DNA of 64,000 nucleotides from Burkholderiales bacterium JOSHI_001 (GCA_000244995.1 CM001438.1:186001-250000), one strand, 5' to 3'. Counted from the first letter of the stretch, positions 36,439 to 45,381 are shown. Translations and numbers: made by a program. Notes: generated from the sequence alone by a model not told the origin.

Positions 36439-38276
36439 GCGGTCTCCGTGCGGATGCTCGGGCGCTGCGGCAGCTTGACGTCGCGGCAGCCGGGCCCGGC
36501 CTGCGTGGTGTGGAGCAGGAACTTCTGCATGTCCCAGGCGCCAGTGGGGCAGCGCTCGGCGCACAGGCCGCAGTGCAGGCAGACGTCTTCGTCCTTCACC
36601 ATCACGCGGCCGGTCTTCAGCGTGGGCGACACGTACAGGTCCTGCTCGGCATTGCGCGCCGGCGCCTTCAGCCGCGTGCGCAGGTCGGTCTCTTCGCCCG
36701 GCGCGGTGAAGGTGATGCAGTCCATGGGGCAGATGTCCACACAGGCATCGCACTCGATGCAGGTGTCGCGCGTGAACACGGTCTGCACATCGCAGTTCAG
36801 GCAGCGGTTGGCTTCCTTGAAGGCGGTGGCGGCGTCGAAGCCCAGTTCGACCTCGACCTTGATGTTGGCCAGCGCGGCTTCGGCCGCGGCCCAGGGCACC
36901 TTGGAACGCGTGTCGGCCGACACGTCGTTGTGGTAGCGCCATTCGTGGATGCCCATTTTCTGCGACATCAGGTTGGCGCGCGGCGCCGGGCGCTGCGCCA
37001 CGTCTTCGTGCGCCAGGAAGCGGTCGATGGACACCGCCGCCTCGTGGCCATGGGCCACCGCGGTGATGATGTTCTTGGGCCCGAAGGCCGCGTCGCCGCC
37101 GAAGAAGACGTTCGGCAGCGTGGACTGGAAGCTGTCCTTGCCCAGCACCGGCAGGCCCCAGCGGTCGAATTCAATGCCGCAGTCGCGCTCGATCCAGGGG
37201 AAGGCGTTCTCCTGGCCGATGGCCACCAGCACCGTGTCGCAGGGCACCACCACGTCGGGCTCGCCGGTGGGCAACAGGCTGCGCCGGCCCTTGTCGTCGT
37301 AGACGGCGCTGACCTTCTCGAACGTCATGCCGGTGACCTGGCCGTTCTTGTGCTGCACGCTCTTGGGCACGTGGAAGTTCAGGATCTGCACGCCTTCGTG
37401 CAGCGCGTCTTCCTTCTCCCAGGGCGAGGCCTTCATTTCCTCGAAGCCGCTGCGCACGATGACCTTCACGTCCTGGCCGCCCAGGCGCTTGGCCGAGCGG
37501 CAGCAGTCCATGGCGGTGTTGCCGCCGCCCAGCACGATGACGCGTTTGCCCACGCTGCTGATGTGGCCGAAGGACACCGAAGCCAGCCAATCGATGCCGA
37601 TGTGGATGTGGGCCGCGGCCTCCGCGCGGCCCGGCACGTCCAGCTCGCGGCCGCGTGGCGCGCCGCAGCCGACGAAGACGGCGTCGTAACCTTGCGTCAG
37701 CAGCGCCTGCATGGAGTCGATGCGCTTTCCGCTTTCGAAATGCACGCCCAGGTCCAGCACCCAGCCGGTTTCTTCGTCGATCACCGATTCGGGCAGGCGA
37801 AAGCGCGGGATCTGCGAACGCATGAAGCCGCCCGCCTTGGCCTCACCGTCGAACACCGTCACGTCATAGCCCAGCGGCGCCAGGTCGCGCGCCACGGTCA
37901 GCGACGCCGGTCCGGCGCCGACGCAGGCGATGCGCTTGCCGTTCTTGGGTGCCAGTGCGGGCATGCGCGCCTTCACGTCGCCCTTGTGGTCGGCGGCCAC
38001 ACGCTTCAGGCGGCAGATGGCCACCGGTTCCGGTTTCTCGCCGTTGTTTTCCTCCACGCGCCCGCGCCGGCAGGCCGGCTCGCAGGGGCGGTCGCAGGTG
38101 CGGCCCAGCACGCCGGGGAAGACGTTGGAGACCCAGTTGATCAGGTAGGCGTCGGCGTAGCGACCCTGGCCGATCAAGCGGATGTATTCAGGGACGGGGG
38201 TGTGGGCCGGGCAGGCCCATTGGCAGTCGACAACCTTGTGGAAGTAGGTCGCATCCGCGCTGTCGGTCAGTTGCAC
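36435..38276 (-). CDS. korC: NAD(P)-linked iron-sulfur flavoprotein of the Kor complex (GltD-like)
   Basis: 613 aa. An N-terminal GltD-type Fe-S domain (CQWACPAHTPVPEYI, LGRTCDRPCEPAC) is followed by an FAD fold (ACVGAGPASLTVARDL), an NAD(P) fold (VIVLGGGNTAMDCC) and two C-terminal 4Fe-4S motifs (CIECDACVDICPMDC; CLHCGLCAERCPTGA). Start GTG at 38276 is set by GGAGGAG six bases upstream. In Thauera aromatica a third KorC subunit lets 2-oxoglutarate:ferredoxin oxidoreductase exchange electrons with NADP; the layout here matches. All three genes overlap by four bases, so they form one operon. Confidence 0.85.
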   Translation of the reverse strand: MQLTDSADATYFHKVVDCQWACPAHTPVPEYIRLIGQGRYADAYLINWVSNVFPGVLGRTCDRPCEPACRRGRVEENNGEKPEPVAICRLKRVAADHKGDVKARMPALAPKNGKRIACVGAGPASLTVARDLAPLGYDVTVFDGEAKAGGFMRSQIPRFRLPESVIDEETGWVLDLGVHFESGKRIDSMQALLTQGYDAVFVGCGAPRGRELDVPGRAEAAAHIHIGIDWLASVSFGHISSVGKRVIVLGGGNTAMDCCRSAKRLGGQDVKVIVRSGFEEMKASPWEKEDALHEGVQILNFHVPKSVQHKNGQVTGMTFEKVSAVYDDKGRRSLLPTGEPDVVVPCDTVLVAIGQENAFPWIERDCGIEFDRWGLPVLGKDSFQSTLPNVFFGGDAAFGPKNIITAVAHGHEAAVSIDRFLAHEDVAQRPAPRANLMSQKMGIHEWRYHNDVSADTRSKVPWAAAEAALANIKVEVELGFDAATAFKEANRCLNCDVQTVFTRDTCIECDACVDICPMDCITFTAPGEETDLRTRLKAPARNAEQDLYVSPTLKTGRVMVKDEDVCLHCGLCAERCPTGAWDMQKFLLHTTQAGPGCRDVKLPQRPSIRTETA

Positions 38277-38455
38277 GACGGGCTCCTCCGGCGGGTGCCG
38301 GCGTGAATCGCGGGGCCAGTCTAAGCAGATGCGGGTGCGGCGCGTCTCGGGGGGAACGCGCAATCCAAGGCAAACCTGTCGCGGATCAAGAAGGGCCCGT
38401 CACGGCAAGGCCCGTGAAAGCTTCGTCCTTCAAGAATCCGGCGATGTTGGCGGCC

Positions 38456-39673
38456 TCAGGGCGCTTCCACCACCTTCAGGAACAACTCGCGGTCGGGCGA
38501 GAAGTTGGCGTGAAGCGGCATCAGCGCGCCGCCCATGGCACGCGCGTCCGATCCGATGGTGCCGGCCAGGACCTGCGGGCGCACCACACCTTCCCAGCTG
38601 AAATGGGCCATGGCGTCGTTCAGCACCGCCAGCAGCGCGTTCAGCAACTCGCGGCTGAAACTGCCGTCCACGATCACCACGTCCAGGTCCAGCAGGCAGG
38701 CGGCGCTGTTCACCGCCAGGGCCATGGCGTCGGCCGCGTCCACCAGCCAGGCCTCGGTGATGGGCCGCCAGGGTTCCTGCAGCGCGCGGGCGTCGCCGCT
38801 GGCGGCGGTGTCCAGGCCAGCGCGCAGGAAGCGGCGCTCCAGCACCAGCAGCGAGGCCACTTCCAGCAACTGCTGCGGCGCGCGCTGGCCCTGCGGCAGG
38901 CCCAGGGGCAGTGAGCCCACCGCGCCGGCGTTGCCGTGCATCCCGGCGCGCAGGTGGCTGTCGATGACCAGGCCGCCGCCGATGAAGGTGTCCACGAACA
39001 GGTAGAGGAATGACCCCGCGCTGCGTCCGCGCCCGGCCACCAACTCGGCCACGCAGGCCGCGGCCGTGTCCTTCAGCAGCGACACCGGCAGCTCGGTGAA
39101 GGCGGCCACCTCGGCGCGCAGGTCGGTGGCGTCCCATTGTTCGGCCAGGGCGGCGGGAAGGCCCAGCAGTTCGCGCCAGCCCCCCAGCGACAGCGGCGCG
39201 GCGATGCCGATGCCCTGCAGCCTGTCGCTGCCGGCCGGGCCCAGCAGGCGGTGGATGTCGGCCAGGCGATGGCGGATCTGCGCCAGCACCGCGGCCGGTT
39301 CGGGAAAGTCGTAGGGCGTGGTCCAGCGCTCACGCACCGCGCCGCGGAAGTCCACCAGCAGCACGTCCATGCTGCGCCGGCCCACCTTCACGCCGATGGC
39401 GAAGGCGCCGTCGGCCGCCAGCGCCAGCGGCACCGAGGGCTGGCCCACGCGGCCGCGCTGCGGCTCGCCCTTTTCCAGCAGGCCTTCTTCGAGCAGGCGC
39501 TTGGTGATCAGCGAGATGGTCTGCGCGGTCAGGTGCGTCAATCGCGCCAGTTCGGCGGCGGCCACCGGGCCGTGCAGGCGCACCGCGTGCAGTACCACGC
39601 GTTCGTTGTACTGCCGCAGGCCCCCCTGGCTGCTGCCGCGGGGGCGCAGGCGGGGGGCGCTTTCAGGCGGCAA
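38456..39673 (-). CDS. frcR: ROK-family transcriptional regulator of the sugar locus (FrcR-like)
   Basis: 405 aa. An N-terminal winged helix (VVLHAVRLHGPVAAAELARL, then TLTAQTISLITKRL-like helix) precedes a ROK domain (GIGIAAPLSLGGW, FIGGGLVIDSHLRAGMHGNAG). The ROK zinc-binding cysteine cluster is not seen, so it may be a pure sensor. It ends a sugar ABC operon and overlaps fucU by 11 bp. The neighbour palindrome at 43113-43135 is a good candidate operator. Sinorhizobium meliloti frcRBCAK is the closest described layout. Confidence 0.87.
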   Translation of the reverse strand: MPPESAPRLRPRGSSQGGLRQYNERVVLHAVRLHGPVAAAELARLTHLTAQTISLITKRLLEEGLLEKGEPQRGRVGQPSVPLALAADGAFAIGVKVGRRSMDVLLVDFRGAVRERWTTPYDFPEPAAVLAQIRHRLADIHRLLGPAGSDRLQGIGIAAPLSLGGWRELLGLPAALAEQWDATDLRAEVAAFTELPVSLLKDTAAACVAELVAGRGRSAGSFLYLFVDTFIGGGLVIDSHLRAGMHGNAGAVGSLPLGLPQGQRAPQQLLEVASLLVLERRFLRAGLDTAASGDARALQEPWRPITEAWLVDAADAMALAVNSAACLLDLDVVIVDGSFSRELLNALLAVLNDAMAHFSWEGVVRPQVLAGTIGSDARAMGGALMPLHANFSPDRELFLKVVEAP

Positions 39674-40118
39674 GGGCCTCTCCGATGACGCCCTTCTTGA
39701 AGATGAAGTTGGCGTAGGGCTGAAGTTCGCCGGTCAGCACGATGGCAAAGGCCCCGCGCACCCGGTCGTAGAAGGCGAAGCGCTCGGTGGCCTGGCACTG
39801 GTCGGCCCGCGCATGGCCGGCTTGCACCAGCGACCCGATCACGCCGCGCTGCAAGGCGCTTTGCCAGCCTTCCGGCTTGCCGCTCACGTGCATGTAGGCC
39901 ACGGGCCGGGCCACCGCCTCGTCCAGCGGCAACAGGCTGAGGATGGCCTGCGCAGCCTGCTGCACGCCCGCGCCAGCCAGGTGGATCACCGGTTTGCCTC
40001 GCCCCAAGCTGGCAGCGGTGAAGTTGGCGTCGGCCACCACGATCTCGTCGCCATGGCCCATCTCGGCCAGCACCTTCAGCAGGTCGGGCGTCAGCAGGGG
40101 ATCGATGCCTTTGAGCAT
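39663..40118 (-). CDS. fucU: RbsD/FucU-type sugar mutarotase
   Basis: 151 aa, RbsD/FucU family. Such enzymes interconvert anomers of ribose or fucose and help incoming sugar to reach its kinase. The start MLKGIDPLLTPDLLKVLAEMGHGDEI holds the conserved active-site histidine (GHGDEI). YANFIFKKGVIG near the C terminus is also typical. It lies between the ATPase gene (7 bp) and the regulator, and probably conditions the transported sugar. Confidence 0.88.
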   Translation of the reverse strand: MLKGIDPLLTPDLLKVLAEMGHGDEIVVADANFTAASLGRGKPVIHLAGAGVQQAAQAILSLLPLDEAVARPVAYMHVSGKPEGWQSALQRGVIGSLVQAGHARADQCQATERFAFYDRVRGAFAIVLTGELQPYANFIFKKGVIGEALAA

Positions 40119-40125
40119 GGTGTCC

Positions 40126-40920
40126 TCAATGGGCGGCCAGGCAGTCGGCGGGGATGTCCTCGGGCTTCATCGCCCCGGTCATCACGGCCACGGTGTCGCT
40201 CATGCTGATCTTCTTCGGGTTCAGCACCGCGGCGCGCCGGCCCAGCCGCGCCACGTGGATGCGGTCGGCAATTTCGAACACATGCGGCATGTTGTGCGAG
40301 ATCAGCACCACCGGCAGGCCCTTGTCGCGCACCCTGCGGATGAGTTCCAGCACCATGTTGCCTTCCTTCACGCCGAGTGCCGCAGTGGGCTCGTCCAGGA
40401 TGACCACGTGGCGCGCAAAGGCCGCGGCACGCGCCACCGCCACGCACTGGCGCTGGCCGCCCGACAGCGTTTCCACCGCCTGCGTCATGCTGCGGATGCC
40501 CACCTTCAGGTCATTCATGCGCGCGATGCTTTCTTCCAGCATCTTCTTCTTGTCCAGCAGGCCCAGCAGAGCGCCCAGCGCGCCTTCACGCCGGATCTCG
40601 CGGCCCAGGAACAGGTTCTCGGCGATCGTCATCGCCGGGGCCACCGCCAGGTCCTGGTAGCAGCACTCGATGCCTTCGCGCCGCGCGTCCATCGGGTTCT
40701 TGAAGTGCACCGCCTTGCCGTCCAGCAGGATCTGGCCCTCGTCGGGGATGGTGGCGCCGGACAGGCACTTGATGAGCGAGCTCTTGCCCGCGCCGTTGTC
40801 GCCGATGACGGCCATGATTTCACCGGCGCGCAGCTCGAAGTCGGCGCCGTCCAGCGCGGTGACCTGGCCGTAGCGCTTGGTCAGGCCCTGGGCCTGCATC
40901 ACCAGAGTTTGGGCATTCAT
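40126..40920 (-). CDS. frcA: Sugar ABC transporter ATPase (FrcA-like)
   Basis: 264 aa. One ABC cassette: Walker A IGDNGAGKSSLIKC near residue 38, Q-loop, signature ETLSGGQRQCVAVARAAA, and Walker B VVILDEPTAALG with H-loop ISHNMPHV. It is half the length of the two-cassette RbsA/XylG ATPases, and works as a dimer like FrcA. It sits one base after the permease stop. Confidence 0.93.
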   Translation of the reverse strand: MNAQTLVMQAQGLTKRYGQVTALDGADFELRAGEIMAVIGDNGAGKSSLIKCLSGATIPDEGQILLDGKAVHFKNPMDARREGIECCYQDLAVAPAMTIAENLFLGREIRREGALGALLGLLDKKKMLEESIARMNDLKVGIRSMTQAVETLSGGQRQCVAVARAAAFARHVVILDEPTAALGVKEGNMVLELIRRVRDKGLPVVLISHNMPHVFEIADRIHVARLGRRAAVLNPKKISMSDTVAVMTGAMKPEDIPADCLAAH

Positions 40921-40921
40921 T

Positions 40922-41881
40922 TCAGCGACCCCCCTTGCGCGAGAGTTGATCGACGGTCACGGCCAGGATGACCAGCATGCCGGTGATCAGCACCTGGTAG
41001 ACCGAATCCACGCCCATCAGCGTGAGACCATTGTTCAGCACGCCAATGACGATGGCGCCCACCAGCGAGCCCAGGATCAGCCCGCGCCCGCCGAACAGGC
41101 TGGTGCCACCCAGCACCACCGCTGTGATGGCGTCCAGGTTCTCGGTCTTGCCGGCATTGGGGTCGCCCACGCCGGTGCGGCCCACCGACAGCAGCGCGGC
41201 CACGCCGTACAGCAGGCCGGCAATGACGTACACCTTCAGCAGCACCCGTTCGGTGGGAATGCCCACCAGGCGCGTGGCTTCGGGGTTGTTGCCCACGGCG
41301 TAGACGTGGCGCCCGCCCGCGGTGTCGCGCAGCCAGATCCAGAAGCCCAGGTACAGCAGCACCATCAGCACCGTGCTGTAGCCCACCTGCACCCCGGCCA
41401 CGGGGAAGGTGTTGCCCAGCCAGGTCATGGCCTCGGGCAGGTCGGTGACGGTCTGGCTCTTGGAGTACAGCTGCGTGATCGCGAAGGCGATGTTGAAGGT
41501 GCCCAGCGTCACGATGAAGGGCGGCAGCTTGATGCGGGTGACCAGCAGGCCGTTGATCAGGCCGAACAGGGCGGTGACCGACAGGCCGCACAGGATGGCC
41601 AGCGGTGCGGGCAGGCCCAGATCCACCGCGAACTTGGTCATGACGATGGAGCCGAGTGCCATCACCATGCCGCAGGACAGGTCGATGCCCGCGGTCAGGA
41701 TGATCAGGGTCTGGCCGATGGCGATGACGCCCACCACGCCCACCTGCTGCAGCACCAGCGCCAGGTTCTCCCCGGTGAGGAAGCGGTCGGTGCTGAGGGC
41801 GAAAAAGATGCACGCGAACAGCAGGGCGATGAAGGGCCCCAGTTGTCCGATCGGTGGCAGCTTCGATTTCAGGTTGTCCAT
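40922..41881 (-). CDS. frcC: Sugar ABC transporter permease (FrcC-like)
   Basis: 319 aa inner-membrane protein with about eight to ten helices and the EAA-like RbsC-family segment VLGGTSLFGGRGLILGSLVGA. IILTAGIDLSCGMVMALGS is the family motif. The ATG at 41881 (MDNLKSKLPP) is the family start; an upstream in-frame start at 41938 is not supported. Comparison by eye puts it closest to FrcC of fructose uptake systems. Confidence 0.92.
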   Translation of the reverse strand: MDNLKSKLPPIGQLGPFIALLFACIFFALSTDRFLTGENLALVLQQVGVVGVIAIGQTLIILTAGIDLSCGMVMALGSIVMTKFAVDLGLPAPLAILCGLSVTALFGLINGLLVTRIKLPPFIVTLGTFNIAFAITQLYSKSQTVTDLPEAMTWLGNTFPVAGVQVGYSTVLMVLLYLGFWIWLRDTAGGRHVYAVGNNPEATRLVGIPTERVLLKVYVIAGLLYGVAALLSVGRTGVGDPNAGKTENLDAITAVVLGGTSLFGGRGLILGSLVGAIVIGVLNNGLTLMGVDSVYQVLITGMLVILAVTVDQLSRKGGR

Positions 41882-41927
41882 GGGCGGGTCCCGGTGAGTC
41901 GGCCTGGTGGGCCATGCAGCGGCCCGA

Positions 41928-42004
41928 CCGGGGCCCACGCAGGCCCCGGCACAAGCCGTTCGTTTCAGGAGGGCGCGGCTCCGGTTGGAGGCGCCCAGGC
42001 GCCT
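41928..42004 (-). terminator. Paired intercistronic hairpins between frcB and frcC
   Basis: Two perfect stems in the frcB-frcC spacer: AGGCGC / GCGCCT with loop CCAG at 41989-42004, right after the frcB stop, and CCGGGGCC / GGCCCCGG with a six-base loop at 41928-41949. Neither has a T-run. Such stems between a binding-protein gene and its permease gene typically protect the upstream message or reduce read-through, so the binding protein is made in excess. The functional role is an inference. Confidence 0.65.
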
Positions 42005-42010
42005 AGCGCC

Positions 42011-43009
42011 TTACTTGTTGCCCCAGCACAGGTCGGTGCCGGTCTTGACGTCCTTGCTGTCCACGCCCGCCACCGCCTTGCTGGCGATCAGGGTGACGCC
42101 GGTGTCGGTGTAGCCGCTGGGCTTCTTGCCGGTCTTGGCGTATTCCACGCCCGCGGCCACGCCCATGCTGGCCATCTTCAGCGGGTACTGCTGGCTGGTG
42201 GCGGCGATCTTGCCGGCGGCCACGTCCTTGATGCCCTGGCAGCCACCGTCCACGCTGACGATGACGACGCCCTTGTCCTTGCCGGCCTTCTTCAGCGCGT
42301 TGAACGCACCGGCGGCGGCGGGTTCGTTGATGGTGTAGACCAGGTTCACGTCACCGGCCTTCTGCAGGCAGTTTTCCATCGCGGTCTGGCCCTTGGCCTG
42401 GTCGCCGAAGCTGTCGGCCATGCACACCACCTCGGCCGGCTTGGCCAGTTCGTTGTTCTTGGCGTCAAAGCTCTGCAGGCCAAAGCCCTGCAGGAAGCCG
42501 TTGTGGCGCTGCGCGCCCACGGGGTGGCCGGGGAACAGGTCCAGCGTGACGATCTTGGCCGGCTTGCCCGCCAGCGCAGCCTTGGCGTACTGGCCGATCA
42601 GCACGCCGGCCTTGTAGTTGTCGGTGGCGAACAGGGCGTCGGTGCCGTCGGCCGGGTCGGTGGGGCTGTCCAGGGCGATGACCAGCACGCCCTTGTCACG
42701 CGCCTTCTTGATGGCCGGGATGATGGCCTTGCTGTCGCTGGGCGTGATGAGGATGGTCTTGGCGCCGGCGGCGATCATGTTTTCCATCGCGGTCACCTGG
42801 CCGGCGTTGTCGCCGTCGGCCTTGCCGGCGCCGGTGAGCAGCTTCGCACCCTTGGCCTTGGCCTCGGCGGCGGCGCCTTCCTTCATCTTCACGAAGAAGG
42901 GGTTGGTCTCGGTCTTGGTGATCAGGCCGATGACGGGCTCGCCGGCGGCGAAGCTGGAACCGGCGGCCAGGGCCAGGGCGGCGGCGAAGGCGGTGGGGGC
43001 AAAACGCAT
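42011..43009 (-). CDS. frcB: Periplasmic sugar-binding protein (FrcB-like)
   Basis: 332 aa. Sec signal peptide MRFAPTAFAAALALAAGSSFAAG, then a periplasmic-binding fold of the ribose/fructose cluster (EPVIGLITKTETNPFFVKMKEG, TALDSPTDPADGT-like hinge region). The segment VVIVSVDGGCQGIKDVAAGK is typical of the LacI/RbsB class. Transcribed first in its operon from the region upstream of 43009, likely at higher level than the permease because of the hairpins downstream. Ligand is inferred as fructose or a related sugar. Confidence 0.92.
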   Translation of the reverse strand: MRFAPTAFAAALALAAGSSFAAGEPVIGLITKTETNPFFVKMKEGAAAEAKAKGAKLLTGAGKADGDNAGQVTAMENMIAAGAKTILITPSDSKAIIPAIKKARDKGVLVIALDSPTDPADGTDALFATDNYKAGVLIGQYAKAALAGKPAKIVTLDLFPGHPVGAQRHNGFLQGFGLQSFDAKNNELAKPAEVVCMADSFGDQAKGQTAMENCLQKAGDVNLVYTINEPAAAGAFNALKKAGKDKGVVIVSVDGGCQGIKDVAAGKIAATSQQYPLKMASMGVAAGVEYAKTGKKPSGYTDTGVTLIASKAVAGVDSKDVKTGTDLCWGNK

Positions 43010-43065
43010 GGAATGTCTCCTGGTATCGGGGCCGGCACGGCCCGGGTGGTTGAGTTCTGATCAAG

Positions 43066-43085
43066 TCCGTCGGGGTTTCGACGGA
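43066..43085. repeat. Inverted repeat in the frcB leader
   Basis: Perfect 7-bp repeat TCCGTCG / CGACGGA with spacer GGGTTT, 57-76 bases upstream of the frcB start. It may form a hairpin in the 5' leader or be a second regulatory site beside the main palindrome. Confidence 0.45.
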
Positions 43086-43112
43086 TGTCCAGATTTTGGG
43101 CGATGTGTTTAA

Positions 43113-43135
43113 ATAAATCAAGTTGATTGATTTAT
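43113..43135. promoter_or_regulatory. Palindromic operator between frcB and the sugar kinase gene
   Basis: Perfect 9-bp inverted repeat ATAAATCAA / TTGATTTAT with spacer GTTGA, in the only strongly AT-rich patch of the divergent region. It lies 104 bp from the frcB start and 65 bp from the kinase start, a position suited to controlling both. The local ROK regulator (38456-39673) is the obvious candidate to bind it; binding is inferred. Confidence 0.75.
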
Positions 43136-43199
43136 GGAAAACCCGAACCCGGCGGCCTCAACGGGGCAAGATGCGGTTCGGAAACCTGAGGAGTTCCCG

Positions 43200-44126
43200 A
43201 TGTTCATGGTCTGCGGCGAAGCCCTTCTGGACGTGTTCTCGGCCGGTGCCACCCCCACCGGCATTGCCTTCGACGGGCGCATTGGCGGCTCGCCGTTGAA
43301 CGTGGCGCTGGGCCTGGCCCGGCTGGCGCAGCCGGTGGGCTTTCTGGGCGGCCTGTCGCGTGGCTTCGTGGGCGAGCGGCTGATGCAGGCGCTGCGCGAC
43401 GAGGGCATCGACACCCGCGCCGTGGCCTTGTTGGACGCGCCGGCCACGCTCAGCCTGGTGGGCCTGGACGCGAAGGGCGTGCCCAGCTACGCCTTCTACG
43501 GCCAGGGGGCGGCCGACCGCAGCCTGCGGCCGGAGCACCTGTCGGCGGTGCCCGCGCAGTGCAATGCCTTCCACTTCGGCAGCTACGCCATGGTGGTGGA
43601 GCCCACCGGCAGCACCCAGCGCGCCCTGGTGGAGCGTGAACACGCCCGCAGCCTGATCGCCTACGACCCCAATGTGCGGCTGAACGTCGAGCCCCAGCTC
43701 GATGTGTGGCGCACCACGCTGGACTGGATGAGCGCGCGCACCCACCTGCTGAAGGTGAGCGACGAAGACCTGGGCCTGCTCTACCCCGGCCAGCCCATCG
43801 AAGCCCTGGCGCGCCAATGGCTGGCGCGTGGCGTGGCCCTGGTGGTGGTGACGCGCGGCGGCGAAGGCGCCCTGGCCTTCACCGCGCGTGACGAATTCGG
43901 CGTGCCCAGCCCCAGGGTGACCGTGGTGGACACCGTGGGCGCTGGCGACACCTTCCAGGCTGCCCTGTTGACCGCGCTGGCCGAACGCGGCCTGGCCACG
44001 CCGGCCGGCCTGCGCGACCTGCAGCGCCAGGACCTGGCCGCGGTGCTGGACTTCGCGGCCCGCGCCGCCGCCATCACCTGCAGCCGCCGTGGCGCGGACC
44101 TGCCAAGGCGCGCCGAATTGGGCTGA
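43200..44126 (+). CDS. frcK: PfkB-family sugar kinase, probable fructokinase
   Basis: 308 aa. N-terminal GGSPLNVALGLARL and the C-terminal catalytic VDTVGAGDTFQAALLT (active Asp in GAGD) mark the PfkB/ribokinase family. The ATG at 43200 follows AGGAG by six bases; an in-frame ATG at 43134 overlaps the palindrome and is unlikely. It would phosphorylate the sugar brought in by the FrcBCA transporter. Fructose is the best guess from the locus layout. Confidence 0.9.
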   Translation: MFMVCGEALLDVFSAGATPTGIAFDGRIGGSPLNVALGLARLAQPVGFLGGLSRGFVGERLMQALRDEGIDTRAVALLDAPATLSLVGLDAKGVPSYAFYGQGAADRSLRPEHLSAVPAQCNAFHFGSYAMVVEPTGSTQRALVEREHARSLIAYDPNVRLNVEPQLDVWRTTLDWMSARTHLLKVSDEDLGLLYPGQPIEALARQWLARGVALVVVTRGGEGALAFTARDEFGVPSPRVTVVDTVGAGDTFQAALLTALAERGLATPAGLRDLQRQDLAAVLDFAARAAAITCSRRGADLPRRAELG

Positions 44127-44268
44127 AACCCCTGGCGGCCTTGTGGCGCCGTTCACGCGCCCGGGCCGGCGTGCGCAGAACTTCGCTGCAAGGCGCGGTC
44201 CAAACGGCCTAACCTTGGCGATCCGGCGCGCCCGAGGGACGCGCCACCCAACGCAGGAGCGCGAAGCC

Positions 44269-45381
44269 ATGACCCCTTGGAAACGACTCGCGGCCGTGCT
44301 GGCCCTGTGTGCCGTGATGGCACCACCTGCCGCGGCGCAATTGCGCATTGGCCAGACAGCCGGCCACAGCGGCACGGTGGCCGCCGGCGTCAAGGAATCC
44401 ACCGACGGGGCGCGCCTGTACTTCGACGCGGTCAATGCCCGCGGTGGCGTCAACGGCCAGCGGGTGGAACTGGTGTCGCTGGACGACCACTTCGAGGTGC
44501 CCATGGCCGAAGCCAACGCCAAGCAGCTGATCCAGCAGGGCGTGCTGGCCTTGTTCCTCACCCGGGGCACGCCGCACAACCAGGCCATCCTGCCGCTGCT
44601 GGCTGAATTCAAGCTGCCGCTGGTGGGCCCGGCCACCGGCGCCAAGCTGCTGCACGAGCCGGTGAACCCCTGGGTGTTCAACGTGCGCGCCAGCTACCAG
44701 CGCGAAGCCGAACGCGTGGTGAAGCACCTGCACCAGGTCGGCCTGAACCGCGTGGGTGTGGTGCAGGTGGATGACAGCTTCGGCGCCGACGCCATGGCCG
44801 GCGTGCAGCGCGGCTTCGACGCCGCCAAGCAGCAAGCGGTGCTGCACGCCAAGTACGACCGGAACAGCCCGGACTTCGCTCCCATCGTGCCCAAGCTGGT
44901 GGCTGCGGACGCGCAGGCGGTGATCTTCATCGGCTCGGGCACCGCGGTGGTGTCCGGCATGAAAGCGCTGCGAGCGGCGGGCTCCAAGGCCCAGATGGTG
45001 ACGTTGTCCAACAACGCGTCGGCGGGTTTCGTGAAGTCGCTGGGCGACATCGCCCGCGGCGTGGTGGTGAGCCAGGTGTTCCCCTACGAGCGGTCCAGCT
45101 CCGTGGCCCTGGTGCGCGAACTGCGCGAACTGGTGGCGGCCAAGGGCGCAGGCGAGGTGACGCCGGCCCTGCTGGAAGGCTTCACCGCCGCCAAGGTGAT
45201 GGTGGAAGGCCTGCGCCGGGCCGGCCCGGCGCCCACCCGGGAGAAGCTGCGCGCGGCGCTGGAAGGCCTGCGCAACTTCGACCTGGGCGGGGTGGAGCTG
45301 AGCTACAGCCCCACCGACCACAGCGGCCTGGACTACGCCGACCTGTCCATCGTCACCGCCGACGGGCGCTTCCAACGCTGA
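44269..45381 (+). CDS. Leu/Ile/Val-type periplasmic binding protein
   Basis: 370 aa. Sec signal peptide (LAAVLALCAVMAPPAAAQ) followed by a type I periplasmic-binding fold (LRIGQTAGHSGTVAAGVKES, NGQRVELVSLDDHFE). Homologues serve branched-chain amino acid or amide ABC systems, but no permease or ATPase genes are adjacent. CAGGAG nine bases upstream supports the ATG at 44269. Being an orphan, it may serve a transporter encoded elsewhere or act as a sensor of an unknown ligand. Confidence 0.85.
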   Translation: MTPWKRLAAVLALCAVMAPPAAAQLRIGQTAGHSGTVAAGVKESTDGARLYFDAVNARGGVNGQRVELVSLDDHFEVPMAEANAKQLIQQGVLALFLTRGTPHNQAILPLLAEFKLPLVGPATGAKLLHEPVNPWVFNVRASYQREAERVVKHLHQVGLNRVGVVQVDDSFGADAMAGVQRGFDAAKQQAVLHAKYDRNSPDFAPIVPKLVAADAQAVIFIGSGTAVVSGMKALRAAGSKAQMVTLSNNASAGFVKSLGDIARGVVVSQVFPYERSSSVALVRELRELVAAKGAGEVTPALLEGFTAAKVMVEGLRRAGPAPTREKLRAALEGLRNFDLGGVELSYSPTDHSGLDYADLSIVTADGRFQR

